Shown here in pieces: positions 50,589 to 59,453 of a stretch of 64,000 nucleotides of DNA. A program made the translations under genes and the position numbers. The DNA lies in NCBI RefSeq assembly GCF_000242635.2, contig NC_017770.1, positions 4,910,669-4,974,668 of the forward strand, in the 5' to 3' direction. Source of the DNA: Solitalea canadensis DSM 3403 (lineage in GTDB: Bacteria; Bacteroidota; Bacteroidia; Sphingobacteriales; Sphingobacteriaceae). The first letter of the stretch is position 1. Each line of letters starts with the position of its first letter. Below the pieces are notes generated by a model. It did not search any database. It was not told the DNA's origin and was given only the letters and a program-made list of their open reading frames with translations.

Positions 50589-52034
50589 ATGAAAAGAACT
50601 ACGAGATATCTGATATTGGCCTTTGCATTTGGTTTGCCGATGTCGTTCATTGCGTGTAACAAAAAAGAACGATCATCTACAACCGGATGGAATTACAACG
50701 ACCCTAAGAATGGCGGTTTTCAAAAAATAAGTTTGAAAAAGGATCCGGTAGGCCCTGGTTTAGTCCCTATTGAGGGAGGAACTTTTGTAATGGGTTCATT
50801 GGAGCAAGATCTTGCTTATGAAAACGATAATACAGAAAGACGTGTAACTGTTACATCTTTTTATATGGATGAAACAGAGGTTCGTAATATTGACTGGTTA
50901 GAATATTTATACTGGTTAGGTCGTGTATATAAAGGTATGCCTGAAGTTTACGAACGTGCATTACCTGACTCACTGGTTTGGAGAAAACCATTGGCTTACA
51001 ACGAGCCTTATGTAGATAACTATTTGCGTCACCCTGCTTTTGCTGATTATCCGGTTGTTGGTGTTAGCTGGAGCCAGGCAAGTGAATATTGTATTTGGAG
51101 AACTGACCGTGCTAATGAGTCTATCTTGGTTAATAAAGGCATTTTAAAGTCTGATCCTAATCAAACTGATGCTAACAACTTTAATACTGATTCTTATTAT
51201 GCAGGACAGTATGAAGGGGTTGTTAAGAAGAACGTTAAGAACCTTGATCCAACTGCAACGAATAAAACTCGTTCGGTTCGTTACTCAGACGGTATTTTAT
51301 TACCAGGTTCATACCGTTTACCGTCAGAAGCTGAATGGGAATATGCAGCGTTGGCATTAAAAGGAAATGTTAAATACGAAAACATTACACAGAAAAAAAT
51401 CTATCCTTGGAACGGTTTAACATTACGTAGTTCTGAAGGTAAAACTCAAGGTTTATTCTTAGCTAACTTTAAGCGTGGCCGTGGTGATAATGCCGGTATT
51501 GCAGGTTACCTGAACGATAATGCAGATATTACCTCTCCTGCAAAAAGCTATTTGCCTAACGATTACGGATTGTATTGTATGGCTGGTAACGTAAATGAGT
51601 GGGTACAAGATGTATATCGTCCACTTTCATTTGAAGATATCAGCGATCAGAATCCATTCCGTGGTAATCAGTTTACTGTTAAGCAAAAAGACAGTAAGGG
51701 TGTGTATGCTAAAAAAGACAGTTTAGGCCGTATTCCTCGTGTTCCTGATACAGTAGGTCGTTTAGTAGACGGTACTAAGATCATCAAGAAATACGATGTT
51801 AGAGATCAGGATGACGAAGCAACGTTGTATGGTTATGGTAAAACATCGTTGGTTAACAACCGTTCACGTGTTTACAAAGGTGGTTCATGGAATGATCGTG
51901 CATACTGGTTAACTCCTGGAGCTCGTCGCTTTATGGATCAGGATTCATCATCTGCTGAAGTTGGTTTCCGTTGTGCAATGGGTCGTGTAGGTGCACCTGG
52001 TGTAGGAAAAACAAAACGTCCAAATTTCAAATAA
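50589..52034 (+). CDS. gldJ: Gliding motility lipoprotein GldJ
   Basis: A 481-residue lipoprotein (lipobox FIAC at about residue 23) with a formylglycine-generating-enzyme-like fold typical of GldJ/GldK: IEGGTFVMGSLEQD near residue 58, YMDETEVRN, VGVSWSQASEYCIWRT, LPSEAEWEYAA, MAGNVNEWVQDV and the C-terminal YKGGSWNDRAYWLTPGARRF. In Flavobacterium GldJ stabilises GldK and is needed for gliding and type IX secretion. It is next to porV here. A strong terminator follows. Confidence 0.92.
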   Translation: MKRTTRYLILAFAFGLPMSFIACNKKERSSTTGWNYNDPKNGGFQKISLKKDPVGPGLVPIEGGTFVMGSLEQDLAYENDNTERRVTVTSFYMDETEVRNIDWLEYLYWLGRVYKGMPEVYERALPDSLVWRKPLAYNEPYVDNYLRHPAFADYPVVGVSWSQASEYCIWRTDRANESILVNKGILKSDPNQTDANNFNTDSYYAGQYEGVVKKNVKNLDPTATNKTRSVRYSDGILLPGSYRLPSEAEWEYAALALKGNVKYENITQKKIYPWNGLTLRSSEGKTQGLFLANFKRGRGDNAGIAGYLNDNADITSPAKSYLPNDYGLYCMAGNVNEWVQDVYRPLSFEDISDQNPFRGNQFTVKQKDSKGVYAKKDSLGRIPRVPDTVGRLVDGTKIIKKYDVRDQDDEATLYGYGKTSLVNNRSRVYKGGSWNDRAYWLTPGARRFMDQDSSSAEVGFRCAMGRVGAPGVGKTKRPNFK

Positions 52035-52053
52035 TAATTAACATTATATTGTC

Positions 52054-52088
52054 AAAAGGCTTTTCCTTAGTTGGAGAAGCCTTTTTTT
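52054..52088 (+). terminator. Terminator of gldJ
   Basis: Stem GGCTTTTCC / GGAGAAGCC with a 6-base loop, then a run of T. Confidence 0.87.
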
Positions 52089-52155
52089 ATTAGCCGATTT
52101 TTTGAATTGGATTCGTATCAAAACGGTGTTTTAGTATCTTAGCGCAAAATAGATT

Positions 52156-53457
52156 ATGAATATTCAATCACTATATAATATTTACAAAGAATATCCGGTA
52201 ATAAGCACTGATACTCGAAAGATTGCTCCTAACAGTATTTTCTTTGCTTTAAAAGGGGATAATTTCAATGCGAATCAGTTTGCGAAGCAAGCGCTGGAGA
52301 GTGGCGCTGCTTATGCTGTTATTGATGAGGAGCAATACGTGCAAGGGGATCGTTATATTTTGGTAGATAATGTTCTGGAAGCATTACAACAATTAGCAAA
52401 GTTTCATCGCAGTGGGCTCAACATACCTGTATTGGGTATAACTGGGTCAAACGGTAAGACTACATCTAAAGAATTAATCAATGCGGTGCTTTCTCAGAAA
52501 TTTAAGACCTATGCAACCATTGGTAATCTGAATAATCATATTGGGGTTCCTTTAACACTTTTGGCAATCGATGGTAGTGTTGATTTTGCTATCATTGAAA
52601 TGGGGGCAAATCATCAAAAAGAGATTCAATCGTTGTCGTCCATTGCCGATCCGGATTTTGGCATTATTACCAATGTAGGAAGAGCACATTTAGAGGGCTT
52701 TGGTGGATTTGAAGGGGTTAAAAAAGGGAAGAAAGAACTGTACGATCATATTCTTCAAAGAAATGGAGTGATTTTCGTTAATCAGGACAATGAATTTTTG
52801 GTAGAAATGTCTGTCGCTCATCCGCAAATTGTTTTCTATGGAACAGGTACAAATAATGCTGTTATAGGAAGAAGATTGGAAAGAGGTGAAAATGTTTCAC
52901 TAGAGTGGACCGTTCCGGGTGAAAAGCAATGGCATGAAGTAAATGCTAACCTGGTTGGTTCCTACAACTTTGAAAATGTACTGGCATCAATATGTATAGG
53001 ACATTACTTTGGATTGACTGTAGATCAGATTCGTAAAGGTGTTGAAGGGTATGTGCCTACAAATAACCGATCTCAGGCAATGAAAACGGTTAAGAACGCC
53101 CTCATTTGCGATTATTATAACGCTAATCCTAGCAGTATGGCAGCTGCGATTGACAACTTTGCACGTACAATGTATGATAATAAGATTGCAATTTTGGCTG
53201 ATATGTTTGAATTAGGAGATTATAGTAAAGACGAGCATGTTAAAGTAATTGATCAGTTAAAAAATAAAGGTGTTAAAAAGGCTATCCTTATTGGTAAGCA
53301 TTTTTATAATGCAGACGATCAATCGACAGATTACACTTTTTTCGAAACAACTGAACAAGCAGCTAATTATTTAAAGGAGCATCCGATTGAAAATGGATTT
53401 GTTTTGGTAAAAGGTTCAAGGGGAATGAAGCTTGAAGGGCTGATAAGCTTGTTATAA
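52156..53457 (+). CDS. murF: UDP-N-acetylmuramoyl-tripeptide-D-alanyl-D-alanine ligase
   Basis: A 433-residue Mur ligase adding D-Ala-D-Ala to the peptidoglycan precursor. The ATP-binding loop GITGSNGKTTSKE is at 94-106, followed by FAIIEMGANHQKEI and NVGRAHLEGFGG. The central ATPase domain and the C-terminal domain (NPSSMAAAIDNF, ILADMFELGDYSKDEH) are complete. The start is MNIQSLYNIYKEYP, short at the N-terminal domain as in other Bacteroidota MurF. A CGCAAAG dyad follows its stop by 6 bp. Confidence 0.94.
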   Translation: MNIQSLYNIYKEYPVISTDTRKIAPNSIFFALKGDNFNANQFAKQALESGAAYAVIDEEQYVQGDRYILVDNVLEALQQLAKFHRSGLNIPVLGITGSNGKTTSKELINAVLSQKFKTYATIGNLNNHIGVPLTLLAIDGSVDFAIIEMGANHQKEIQSLSSIADPDFGIITNVGRAHLEGFGGFEGVKKGKKELYDHILQRNGVIFVNQDNEFLVEMSVAHPQIVFYGTGTNNAVIGRRLERGENVSLEWTVPGEKQWHEVNANLVGSYNFENVLASICIGHYFGLTVDQIRKGVEGYVPTNNRSQAMKTVKNALICDYYNANPSSMAAAIDNFARTMYDNKIAILADMFELGDYSKDEHVKVIDQLKNKGVKKAILIGKHFYNADDQSTDYTFFETTEQAANYLKEHPIENGFVLVKGSRGMKLEGLISLL

Positions 53458-53462
53458 AAATT

Positions 53463-53503
53463 ACGCAAAGCCGCTAAATAAGTTTGTGTTAACGGCTTTG
53501 CGT
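53463..53503. repeat. CGCAAAG-family dyad between convergent murF and the DUF6263 gene
   Basis: ACGCAAAGCCGCTAA / TTAACGGCTTTGCGT: 15-bp arms with a single mismatch and a short loop. It starts 6 bp after the murF stop and ends 11 bp before the convergent gene's stop. Confidence 0.82.
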
Positions 53504-53513
53504 GGTTAATATT

Positions 53514-54410
53514 TTATAATTCTTTGCCGGCAATTTTATTCTGGCCGTCAATTTTCATTTTAATATCCTGTCCCATGGCACTCATCGTTCCACCGATATT
53601 GATTTTCATATCGCTGTTTAGTGCTAAGCCAGATTTAATATCGATAATCATATCTCCATTATTAGTACCGCTCAAATTGGTTTGCATGGTAAAGCCCATT
53701 ACTTCTACAGGACCAACTGCACTAATAGTACCAACTACCCCAACAAAAGCTTTATTTTCTTTTACTTCTTTTAGCGTATAAGTGGTTTTCATTTTTAATG
53801 GAAGAATGTTCTTTAGTTCAGTTTCTACCACCCATGATTCACCTTGTTTGATAGGTTTTTCAGGATAGATTTTTAAAGCTGCTTCCATGCTAGCTTTTAC
53901 AGCTTCTGAACCAAATTGTTTATTAAGAGCATCTTTAATTGTTGCAGTAGTTGCTGAGTCTTTTGAGCTTTTTTGAGCCATTGCGTCCAGCATTTTATCA
54001 ACTCCTGAAACTGATTTTACATCACCCTTTGGGGTGATAACCATATTAAAGCTGGCTCCCTTTAAAGCGCTTAATGGATTGTTTTCAGTGCCGTTATCTT
54101 TTTCAGAATCGTATTCACTAGTTGCTCCCATTGCATCCGATAATGAGTAGATTTTATTGTACGTAACCTTTACATTTTTATCAGGAGCACTGGCCGTAGT
54201 AATATCAAAAGAATAGTCAATTTTCATGAGCTGTTTCATCGTGATATCTTGTCCCATAATATTCTGACCAATGTTTTGGTCATAGCTCATGGCATATCCG
54301 TATTTTTTGCCAGGTTGAAAATTTTGTTGTAGGGTTATTGCTTTTTGAGCATAAGTTGCTTGAAATGTCAATATGCCCAAAGAAATAAGCGCGAATGTTC
54401 TTTTTAACAT
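53514..54410 (-). CDS. DUF6263-like secreted protein
   Basis: A 298-residue exported protein. The signal peptide (ALISLGILTFQATYAQ) is followed by a beta-rich domain (LQQNFQPGKKYGYAMSYDQNI, MVITPKGDVKSVSGVDKML, GESWVVETELKNILPLKMK). This arrangement resembles DUF6263 proteins of Bacteroidota, which have no known role. Predicted periplasmic or surface-exposed. It opens a run of minus-strand uncharacterised secreted genes up to about 57.9 kb. Confidence 0.72.
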   Translation of the reverse strand: MLKRTFALISLGILTFQATYAQKAITLQQNFQPGKKYGYAMSYDQNIGQNIMGQDITMKQLMKIDYSFDITTASAPDKNVKVTYNKIYSLSDAMGATSEYDSEKDNGTENNPLSALKGASFNMVITPKGDVKSVSGVDKMLDAMAQKSSKDSATTATIKDALNKQFGSEAVKASMEAALKIYPEKPIKQGESWVVETELKNILPLKMKTTYTLKEVKENKAFVGVVGTISAVGPVEVMGFTMQTNLSGTNNGDMIIDIKSGLALNSDMKINIGGTMSAMGQDIKMKIDGQNKIAGKEL

Positions 54411-54465
54411 GTGTGATTTTTTTGACGAAAGTAATAAAATTGCCAGCTAGTTTGAGTTCTAATCA

Positions 54466-55743
54466 TTAATTCTCAAAAGCTATGTAACTTTCTTTAAAGT
54501 TAATGACCATGGTTTTAAACTGCTTGATAACATCTTGTCCTATATTTCCGTAATAAACATCCTGATTAGTATCCAACATTTCTTTACTTACCATGCAATT
54601 TTTAAGTATAATGGCAGAAGCTCCGCAGAAAAGTTTAATTTCTGGAATTTTTACTGCGGATAAGGTTTTCTGACCCGAAGCACCTCCAATTGTATAGGGT
54701 GTAGGTACTCCTTTACTGTCTAAATCAGATTGATATTTTTTATAGAATACATCGCTTAAAAGAGAACTTTGCGCTCCTGAGTCAAAAGTAAAAGGTAAGA
54801 GTTCATTCCTATAGGTAAGGTAAATGACTGGTTTAAGTTGATCAAGGGTCATGTTTTTTATAGAAGTTTTAGGAGTACTGTCTTTGGTAATTAACAGCTG
54901 ATTTTCCGTAAAATGTAAAGTGCCTAATTCTTTTATAACAGGAAATCCGATGATACCCTTGATTTTATAGACACCACTTGCGAAACTTAAAGCAGAGTCT
55001 GGAAAAATAAGGAAGATGCAATTGCTAACCTCAATATTGTTGAAATTCAATTTAGCTGCTACACCCAATTTGGCGTAAGTAGTATTTCCTGTTAGCCCGC
55101 TATTGATTCCAACTGTTGAATCAGATACGATCTTTAAGTTTAGTTTCCTTGCATAGGAGTCAGTAATTGTTGAAATACCAGCTCCGGAGTCAAAAACGAA
55201 ATCGTATACACTGTCAGCTTGTTTAACCGGGATATTCCATAATTGAGCAAGATCTTTCTTTAATTGAATAGTTTCGGCTTTTGGTTGTGTTATCTTTTGA
55301 ACCGGAATATCTTTCAGTAATTCCCAGATTTTTAATGCCTCCTTTTCATCCTTTAGATTATTTGCAGTGTAATAAGAAGCATAGTTTTTCAATAAAATGG
55401 AGCCACTGATCGCCGCTTCTCTGTAATTAAATAGTTTTACATAATTGTCATACAACGTTTGGTGGAAAAGAAAGCCCAAGCTGTCTGTTGTTGGTCTTTT
55501 GTTCTTGGAAATAGAAAGTAAAGTGTCATTGGATTTCTGTGCCATTCCAAATGCATTCAAAATAACTGCATTGTAAATCGCTTTTACCTCCGGAGTCATT
55601 TCTTTCTCTGAATTTGCCAATACTTGCTGAGCTGCAAAGAAGTTCTTTGTTCTTATGAGTTCATTCAAAGAGCTTTGTTGTCCGAATATATTTTGAACAA
55701 ACAGGAAAAATATTAGACAGATTGTATATGTTTTTTTCAGCAT
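54466..55743 (-). CDS. Secreted retropepsin-like aspartyl protease with two DSGA motifs
   Basis: A 425-residue exported protein. After the signal peptide, an N-terminal helical part spans about residues 25-170. Two retropepsin-type half-domains follow, with DSGA at residues 185-188 (FVFDSGAGIST) and 321-324 (FTFDSGAQSSLL). Each half would supply an active-site Asp, so this looks like a fused dimer of the family. The later GNIGQDVIKQF matches the flap-following strand. Possibly a periplasmic or lipid-anchored protease; substrate unknown. It lies 12 bp after a small uncharacterised gene. Confidence 0.78.
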   Translation of the reverse strand: MLKKTYTICLIFFLFVQNIFGQQSSLNELIRTKNFFAAQQVLANSEKEMTPEVKAIYNAVILNAFGMAQKSNDTLLSISKNKRPTTDSLGFLFHQTLYDNYVKLFNYREAAISGSILLKNYASYYTANNLKDEKEALKIWELLKDIPVQKITQPKAETIQLKKDLAQLWNIPVKQADSVYDFVFDSGAGISTITDSYARKLNLKIVSDSTVGINSGLTGNTTYAKLGVAAKLNFNNIEVSNCIFLIFPDSALSFASGVYKIKGIIGFPVIKELGTLHFTENQLLITKDSTPKTSIKNMTLDQLKPVIYLTYRNELLPFTFDSGAQSSLLSDVFYKKYQSDLDSKGVPTPYTIGGASGQKTLSAVKIPEIKLFCGASAIILKNCMVSKEMLDTNQDVYYGNIGQDVIKQFKTMVINFKESYIAFEN

Positions 55744-55755
55744 TGCCAGGTCAAT

Positions 55756-55974
55756 TTAAATATCGTTTTTGCGCTTATGTGCTTCAACTATAATTTCTTT
55801 TTTGGTTATTTTGGTTTCTCCAACCATTAATAAGCGAAGATCGTTCACAATATAATTGGCTAATTCCTCGTCGCTAATTTCGTCCCCTTCAATATCCAGT
55901 CTAAAATCTTCACCTTTTAAGTTGCCACCATTGGTGAAATAGATCTCAAAATCAAATTTTACTCTTTTATCCAT
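55756..55974 (-). CDS. Small conserved protein of unknown function
   Basis: A 72-residue soluble protein with no signal peptide: KFDFEIYFTNGGNLKGEDFRLDI, then a helix with EEISDEELANYIV-like acidic positions, RLLMVGETKITKKEIIVEAHK. It looks like a small alpha/beta fold. It lies 12 bp upstream of the aspartyl protease gene and 5 bp downstream of a lipoprotein gene. Not recognised as a named family. Confidence 0.65.
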   Translation of the reverse strand: MDKRVKFDFEIYFTNGGNLKGEDFRLDIEGDEISDEELANYIVNDLRLLMVGETKITKKEIIVEAHKRKNDI

Positions 55975-55979
55975 TGGAG

Positions 55980-56495
55980 TTATTTATTGATAGCAATAAT
56001 GTAATAGTTATTGTTCGATTCAGAAAACCAAATAACACCATTCCCAATCATTGCTCCATCTGTATTTCTGAAAATCCGGTCAAGTCGTTGCTCTTCAATT
56101 GTTTTCTTAAGAGTTGTATCAAATAAGTCAACGTATTTATGTTTAAATGCTGCTACTGAATTAACATTTTTAAGTGGAAATTTGATATGCGCTGCAATAC
56201 TATCCTGATTGTCTGTCTTTACCCAATCTTTAAATTTAATGAGAAAGTGCTTGAAGTCAGTACTATTATTGAAGCCTGCATTTGCCCATGAAGTTGGAAT
56301 ACTTCCATCATCAAACAGGCTGTCTTGCGCAGAAATTTGTGTTGTATTTTCATCTACTGGCTGTGATAATGATTTTGTTGATGAATCAGTTTTAGTAGCG
56401 TTGTTTGCTGACTCTTGAGCTTGCTTATTGCCCAGATTTTGGCAAGAGCATGCAATCGCTAATATGCTTACCAGTAATAGTTTTTTATGAGTCAT
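55980..56495 (-). CDS. Uncharacterised lipoprotein
   Basis: A 171-residue protein whose signal peptide ends in a lipobox (LAIACSC). A Ser/Thr/Asn-rich linker precedes a compact domain with DFKHFLIKFKDWVKTDNQDSIAAHI and GNGVIWFSESNNNYYIIAI. No recognised catalytic motif. Function unknown; part of the minus-strand run of exported proteins. Confidence 0.68.
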   Translation of the reverse strand: MTHKKLLLVSILAIACSCQNLGNKQAQESANNATKTDSSTKSLSQPVDENTTQISAQDSLFDDGSIPTSWANAGFNNSTDFKHFLIKFKDWVKTDNQDSIAAHIKFPLKNVNSVAAFKHKYVDLFDTTLKKTIEEQRLDRIFRNTDGAMIGNGVIWFSESNNNYYIIAINK

Positions 56496-56516
56496 AAGTT
56501 AGGGAGTTGGTATTGA

Positions 56517-57263
56517 TTAAGGTTCGTCACATTCGAATTTTACATTCTTGAAAAGCTTTTGAAATTCTTCTTCCATCTTCACATCGCGTGATAGGTAAGG
56601 AATCTGTTGGTTGTTGCAATTCCACCAGCCAAATGCCATTAATCTTATTTTAGCATACTCCATCTTTTGAGAAGAGTTATATAAGTTCATAAAACGATCG
56701 ACACAGTTTTGGGGTGATGCATTTGTTTTACATTGAGTTTCTTCCATTTCTTTCCAAACAGCTAGCATTTTATCTCCCCCTGCAATTAAAGCATCGGCAT
56801 ATTTCTGGCATTCACCCGGCCCTTGCGAATATTCTTTCAATACCTCCGGATGGTTATAGGCTTTTATGGTAACGGCTTTTAGCTTATAACATTCTTCAAT
56901 TTCTTTTATGGTTTCCTCTTTGAGTTTTTCCCAACAGGGAAGCTTTACAATATCCAGTTCCTTTAACTTATTAACATTAGTTGTGTATTCCTTATTCAGT
57001 CTATCTAAACTCAAGTTAGGAAGCTCCTCCGGTTTCCAGACTGTTGCATCTGTTTGTAGTGTATAAGCGTTGTTAAACCATAGGTCATACGTGTTTTTTA
57101 ATTGTTGTTCAGTAACTTTTGATACATCATAGACACCCTCGTAATTACAAAGTTCTGTGGTCCACTTGAATGTTTTTGTTTGAGCGAATGTTAAGGAGCT
57201 GGTAATGAAGCAACATATAAAAACTACGCTACCACGCAAAAACGGATAAGAGATTTTTATCAT
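56517..57263 (-). CDS. Uncharacterised secreted protein
   Basis: A 248-residue exported protein with a signal peptide (VVFICCFITSSLTFAQ). The mature part is helical with several cysteines (ELCNYEG, KLPCWEKL, EECYKL, GECQKYAD, ETQCKTN, NCVDRF, WNCNNQQ, FECDEP) that may form disulphides in the periplasm. No family assignment. It lies 22 bp upstream of the lipoprotein gene at 55980. Confidence 0.62.
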   Translation of the reverse strand: MIKISYPFLRGSVVFICCFITSSLTFAQTKTFKWTTELCNYEGVYDVSKVTEQQLKNTYDLWFNNAYTLQTDATVWKPEELPNLSLDRLNKEYTTNVNKLKELDIVKLPCWEKLKEETIKEIEECYKLKAVTIKAYNHPEVLKEYSQGPGECQKYADALIAGGDKMLAVWKEMEETQCKTNASPQNCVDRFMNLYNSSQKMEYAKIRLMAFGWWNCNNQQIPYLSRDVKMEEEFQKLFKNVKFECDEP

Positions 57264-57300
57264 AATGTATTTGTTTACTATAAAGATAACGGGCTAATAA

Positions 57301-57870
57301 TTAAGATTGGTATTTTGTGATAAAGGAGCTCAACTTTTCTTTGAGTTCTGTTGGCGACCAACGTTCGTAAACTAATAACACTTCATACGGATTACTGCCA
57401 AATTCTAGCAATGCTCCAAAGGCAGGCTCTGTTTTTAATCCCTTACTTTTTAAGTTTCGGATTTCACTTCTGAATTTATTGCCCAATAGCTGTAGTATGC
57501 GGTCTTCTATAAGCATATGGCGATAAGCCGGCTGGGCTTCGGTTGGCTGATTGGTTGCGAAAATTTCAATGTCGAAAGCCCCGTATTTAAAATTAGCAAG
57601 GAATCTGTTTTCGTTTTGATTAGTGGTAAAATTGTCGAAGTTGCCGAAATGAAATTGAACTAACTTGCCAAAATCTGCATAATCATGGGCCTGACATATA
57701 ATATCCAGGTCACTTTTTGGGATATCTATATCAATAGGAATTGTGCCTACTAAAATTGGATGATAATCCTTAAGCTTTTCCATTAATGCAATTTCATTCA
57801 AGGCGTAATAAGCATCTTTTTGACGTTTAGTGCCATTTAATAAGTATTCGAGTGATCTCCAATCCGGCAT
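57301..57870 (-). CDS. DUF4269 family (nucleotidyltransferase-like) protein
   Basis: A 189-residue cytoplasmic protein. The core TIPIDIDIPKSDLDIICQA has the GxD-type spacing of nucleotidyltransferase folds, followed by GAFDIEIFATNQPTEAQPAYRHM. The whole resembles DUF4269. Some members are suspected nucleotidyltransferases, but activity is not established. Upstream of the secreted protein genes on the minus strand; separated from the SHOCT gene by a terminator. Confidence 0.78.
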   Translation of the reverse strand: MPDWRSLEYLLNGTKRQKDAYYALNEIALMEKLKDYHPILVGTIPIDIDIPKSDLDIICQAHDYADFGKLVQFHFGNFDNFTTNQNENRFLANFKYGAFDIEIFATNQPTEAQPAYRHMLIEDRILQLLGNKFRSEIRNLKSKGLKTEPAFGALLEFGSNPYEVLLVYERWSPTELKEKLSSFITKYQS

Positions 57871-57946
57871 TTCAATAAAACAGAGATATAAAGTTAACGC
57901 ATTAATGGGAGGTACTGATAATGCATCAGGAAGAAAGTCGCAAAGA

Positions 57947-57979
57947 AAAAGCGCTTAAGTATTGAACTTAAGCGCTTTT
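57947..57979 (-). terminator. Terminator of the PH/SHOCT gene
   Basis: Perfect 14-bp stem AAAAGCGCTTAAGT / ACTTAAGCGCTTTT with a 5-base loop. It lies just past the stop of the minus-strand gene at 57986 and has T-rich flanks in both directions. Confidence 0.85.
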
Positions 57980-57985
57980 GTTTAT

Positions 57986-58720
57986 CTACATTCTGGAAAG
58001 AATTTCAGCTTTTTTAGAGTCGTATTCGGCCTTTGTAATAAGATCATTGTCAAACATCGCCTTCAGTTTCTTTAATACAGCTACCGGATCTTCTTGTTGA
58101 GTTGACGGAGCAACAGGAGCAGATGGAGTTGATTCTGCAGGAGTTGGTTTTACCGGTTCTGGCGGAATAGGAGCTGATATTGGCTCAATTTTAGGAACGC
58201 CAGGCTGCACCGACTCAATTGGAGCTGCTGGTTGTTGTGGCAACTCAGGAGTAGATGCACTGTTTACAACCACACCACCTCCGGCGCTTGCCCTTTTGTT
58301 TTCCAGTTCAATTTGTCTTCTGTAGTCCTGCATTTCTTCAGATTTATGTTGAGCAAATTGATACAATTTTCGGGCCTGAACCTTCGGGAGGTAATCCATT
58401 GTAACAGTTGTTCCAATAATTGTTTTTATCATGAACTCGGCGCCTAAGAATCCTTCTTTGAAATGGCAATCTTCAATGTCTTTCCATAAATAATCCTGAA
58501 ATTCCATAGAAAGTCCCAGGTTTTTAGGATGGAAGAAAATAATCCGTTTACTGGTAAGTGCGATACAATCAGGGGAAATGTTGACAGCAGGCTTTTTCTG
58601 AACCGCAATATATTCCAGCGATTCACCAGGGGTTAACATATCAACCACTTTGCCGTATATTTTTTCAACCACTTTAACGTCCTGTTCTTCGGCCAAAAAT
58701 TTATGAATGTTATCAGTCAT
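57986..58720 (-). CDS. PH-like and SHOCT domain protein
   Basis: A 244-residue cytoplasmic protein. Residues 1-125 form a bacterial PH-like domain (LTPGESLEYIAVQKKPAV, KRIIFFHPKNLGLS, VTMDYLPKVQARKLYQFA). A Pro-rich linker (about 150-205) connects to a C-terminal SHOCT motif (DPVAVLKKLKAMFDNDLITKAEYDSKKAEIL). The ATG at 58720 was chosen over one 33 bp upstream that would add a hydrophobic segment unusual for the family. SHOCT helices promote oligomerisation. Function not known. Confidence 0.83.
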   Translation of the reverse strand: MTDNIHKFLAEEQDVKVVEKIYGKVVDMLTPGESLEYIAVQKKPAVNISPDCIALTSKRIIFFHPKNLGLSMEFQDYLWKDIEDCHFKEGFLGAEFMIKTIIGTTVTMDYLPKVQARKLYQFAQHKSEEMQDYRRQIELENKRASAGGGVVVNSASTPELPQQPAAPIESVQPGVPKIEPISAPIPPEPVKPTPAESTPSAPVAPSTQQEDPVAVLKKLKAMFDNDLITKAEYDSKKAEILSRM

Positions 58721-58881
58721 ACTTAGAGCTAATTTATATAGACAAATTTGCAATTAAAACTTCAGTAAATGCAATAACTGCCTGTTATTTAACTTTAGTT
58801 TGATATAAATGTTGCATTGCCAGGAGAATTAAACGTGATTGTTGTTGCTTTGCCTGGAACGTGATGGGAAACAGTCAACGG

Positions 58882-59427
58882 TTAAGGTTTTATTTCTATA
58901 GGAATACCAGTTTCAACATGTTTATAGAGTTCGTCAATCTCTTTGTTTGTAACAGCAATACATCCCCATGTCCAATCATAAAGAGGATCGGGGGTATTGA
59001 TATCGCCGCCTGTTCCGTGTATTTTAATATCTCCTCCTGTTTTCTTACCTAAACGCTTTGCTCTTTTCCGATCAGCATTATTAGGATAGGAAACTCCCAA
59101 ATTTTTATAATAACGACTGTTAGGGTTTTTACCATCGATTAAGTAAATACCTTCTGGTGTCTTCATGTCTCCTTCAAATTCTTTTGCTCCAATCGGATTT
59201 CTACCTAAGCAAATCCGGTAGGTTTTAATCCGTTTGTTTCCGGAAAAGGCAATTAATTGCCTTTTGGATTTTAACACCAGTAAGCGATCTATTTTTACAT
59301 GTTCAGGTATTTTTAAGGTATCTGACAGACCAATTATTACAACTTCTGATTTCTTCTGTTTTTTAGTGGGTGAATTTGCACAGGCAAGTAATCCTATGGC
59401 CAGGCAGATTACAAGTACGGTTTTCAT
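58882..59427 (-). CDS. L,D-transpeptidase (YafK-like), tandem paralogue 2
   Basis: A 181-residue predicted lipoprotein (signal LAIGLLACAN). The catalytic part has FEGDMKTPEGIYLIDGKNP, DIKIHGTGGDIN and the Cys motif WTWGCIAVTNKEIDELY. The HG-x-GCxxxTN spacing is like YafK/DpaA-type murein L,D-transpeptidases rather than the SHGCIR type. It lies 26 bp downstream of a paralogue with the same order of motifs, so the pair probably arose by duplication. Predicted periplasmic. Confidence 0.84.
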   Translation of the reverse strand: MKTVLVICLAIGLLACANSPTKKQKKSEVVIIGLSDTLKIPEHVKIDRLLVLKSKRQLIAFSGNKRIKTYRICLGRNPIGAKEFEGDMKTPEGIYLIDGKNPNSRYYKNLGVSYPNNADRKRAKRLGKKTGGDIKIHGTGGDINTPDPLYDWTWGCIAVTNKEIDELYKHVETGIPIEIKP

Positions 59428-59453
59428 GAACGGATGAGATAGATTTAGAAAGA

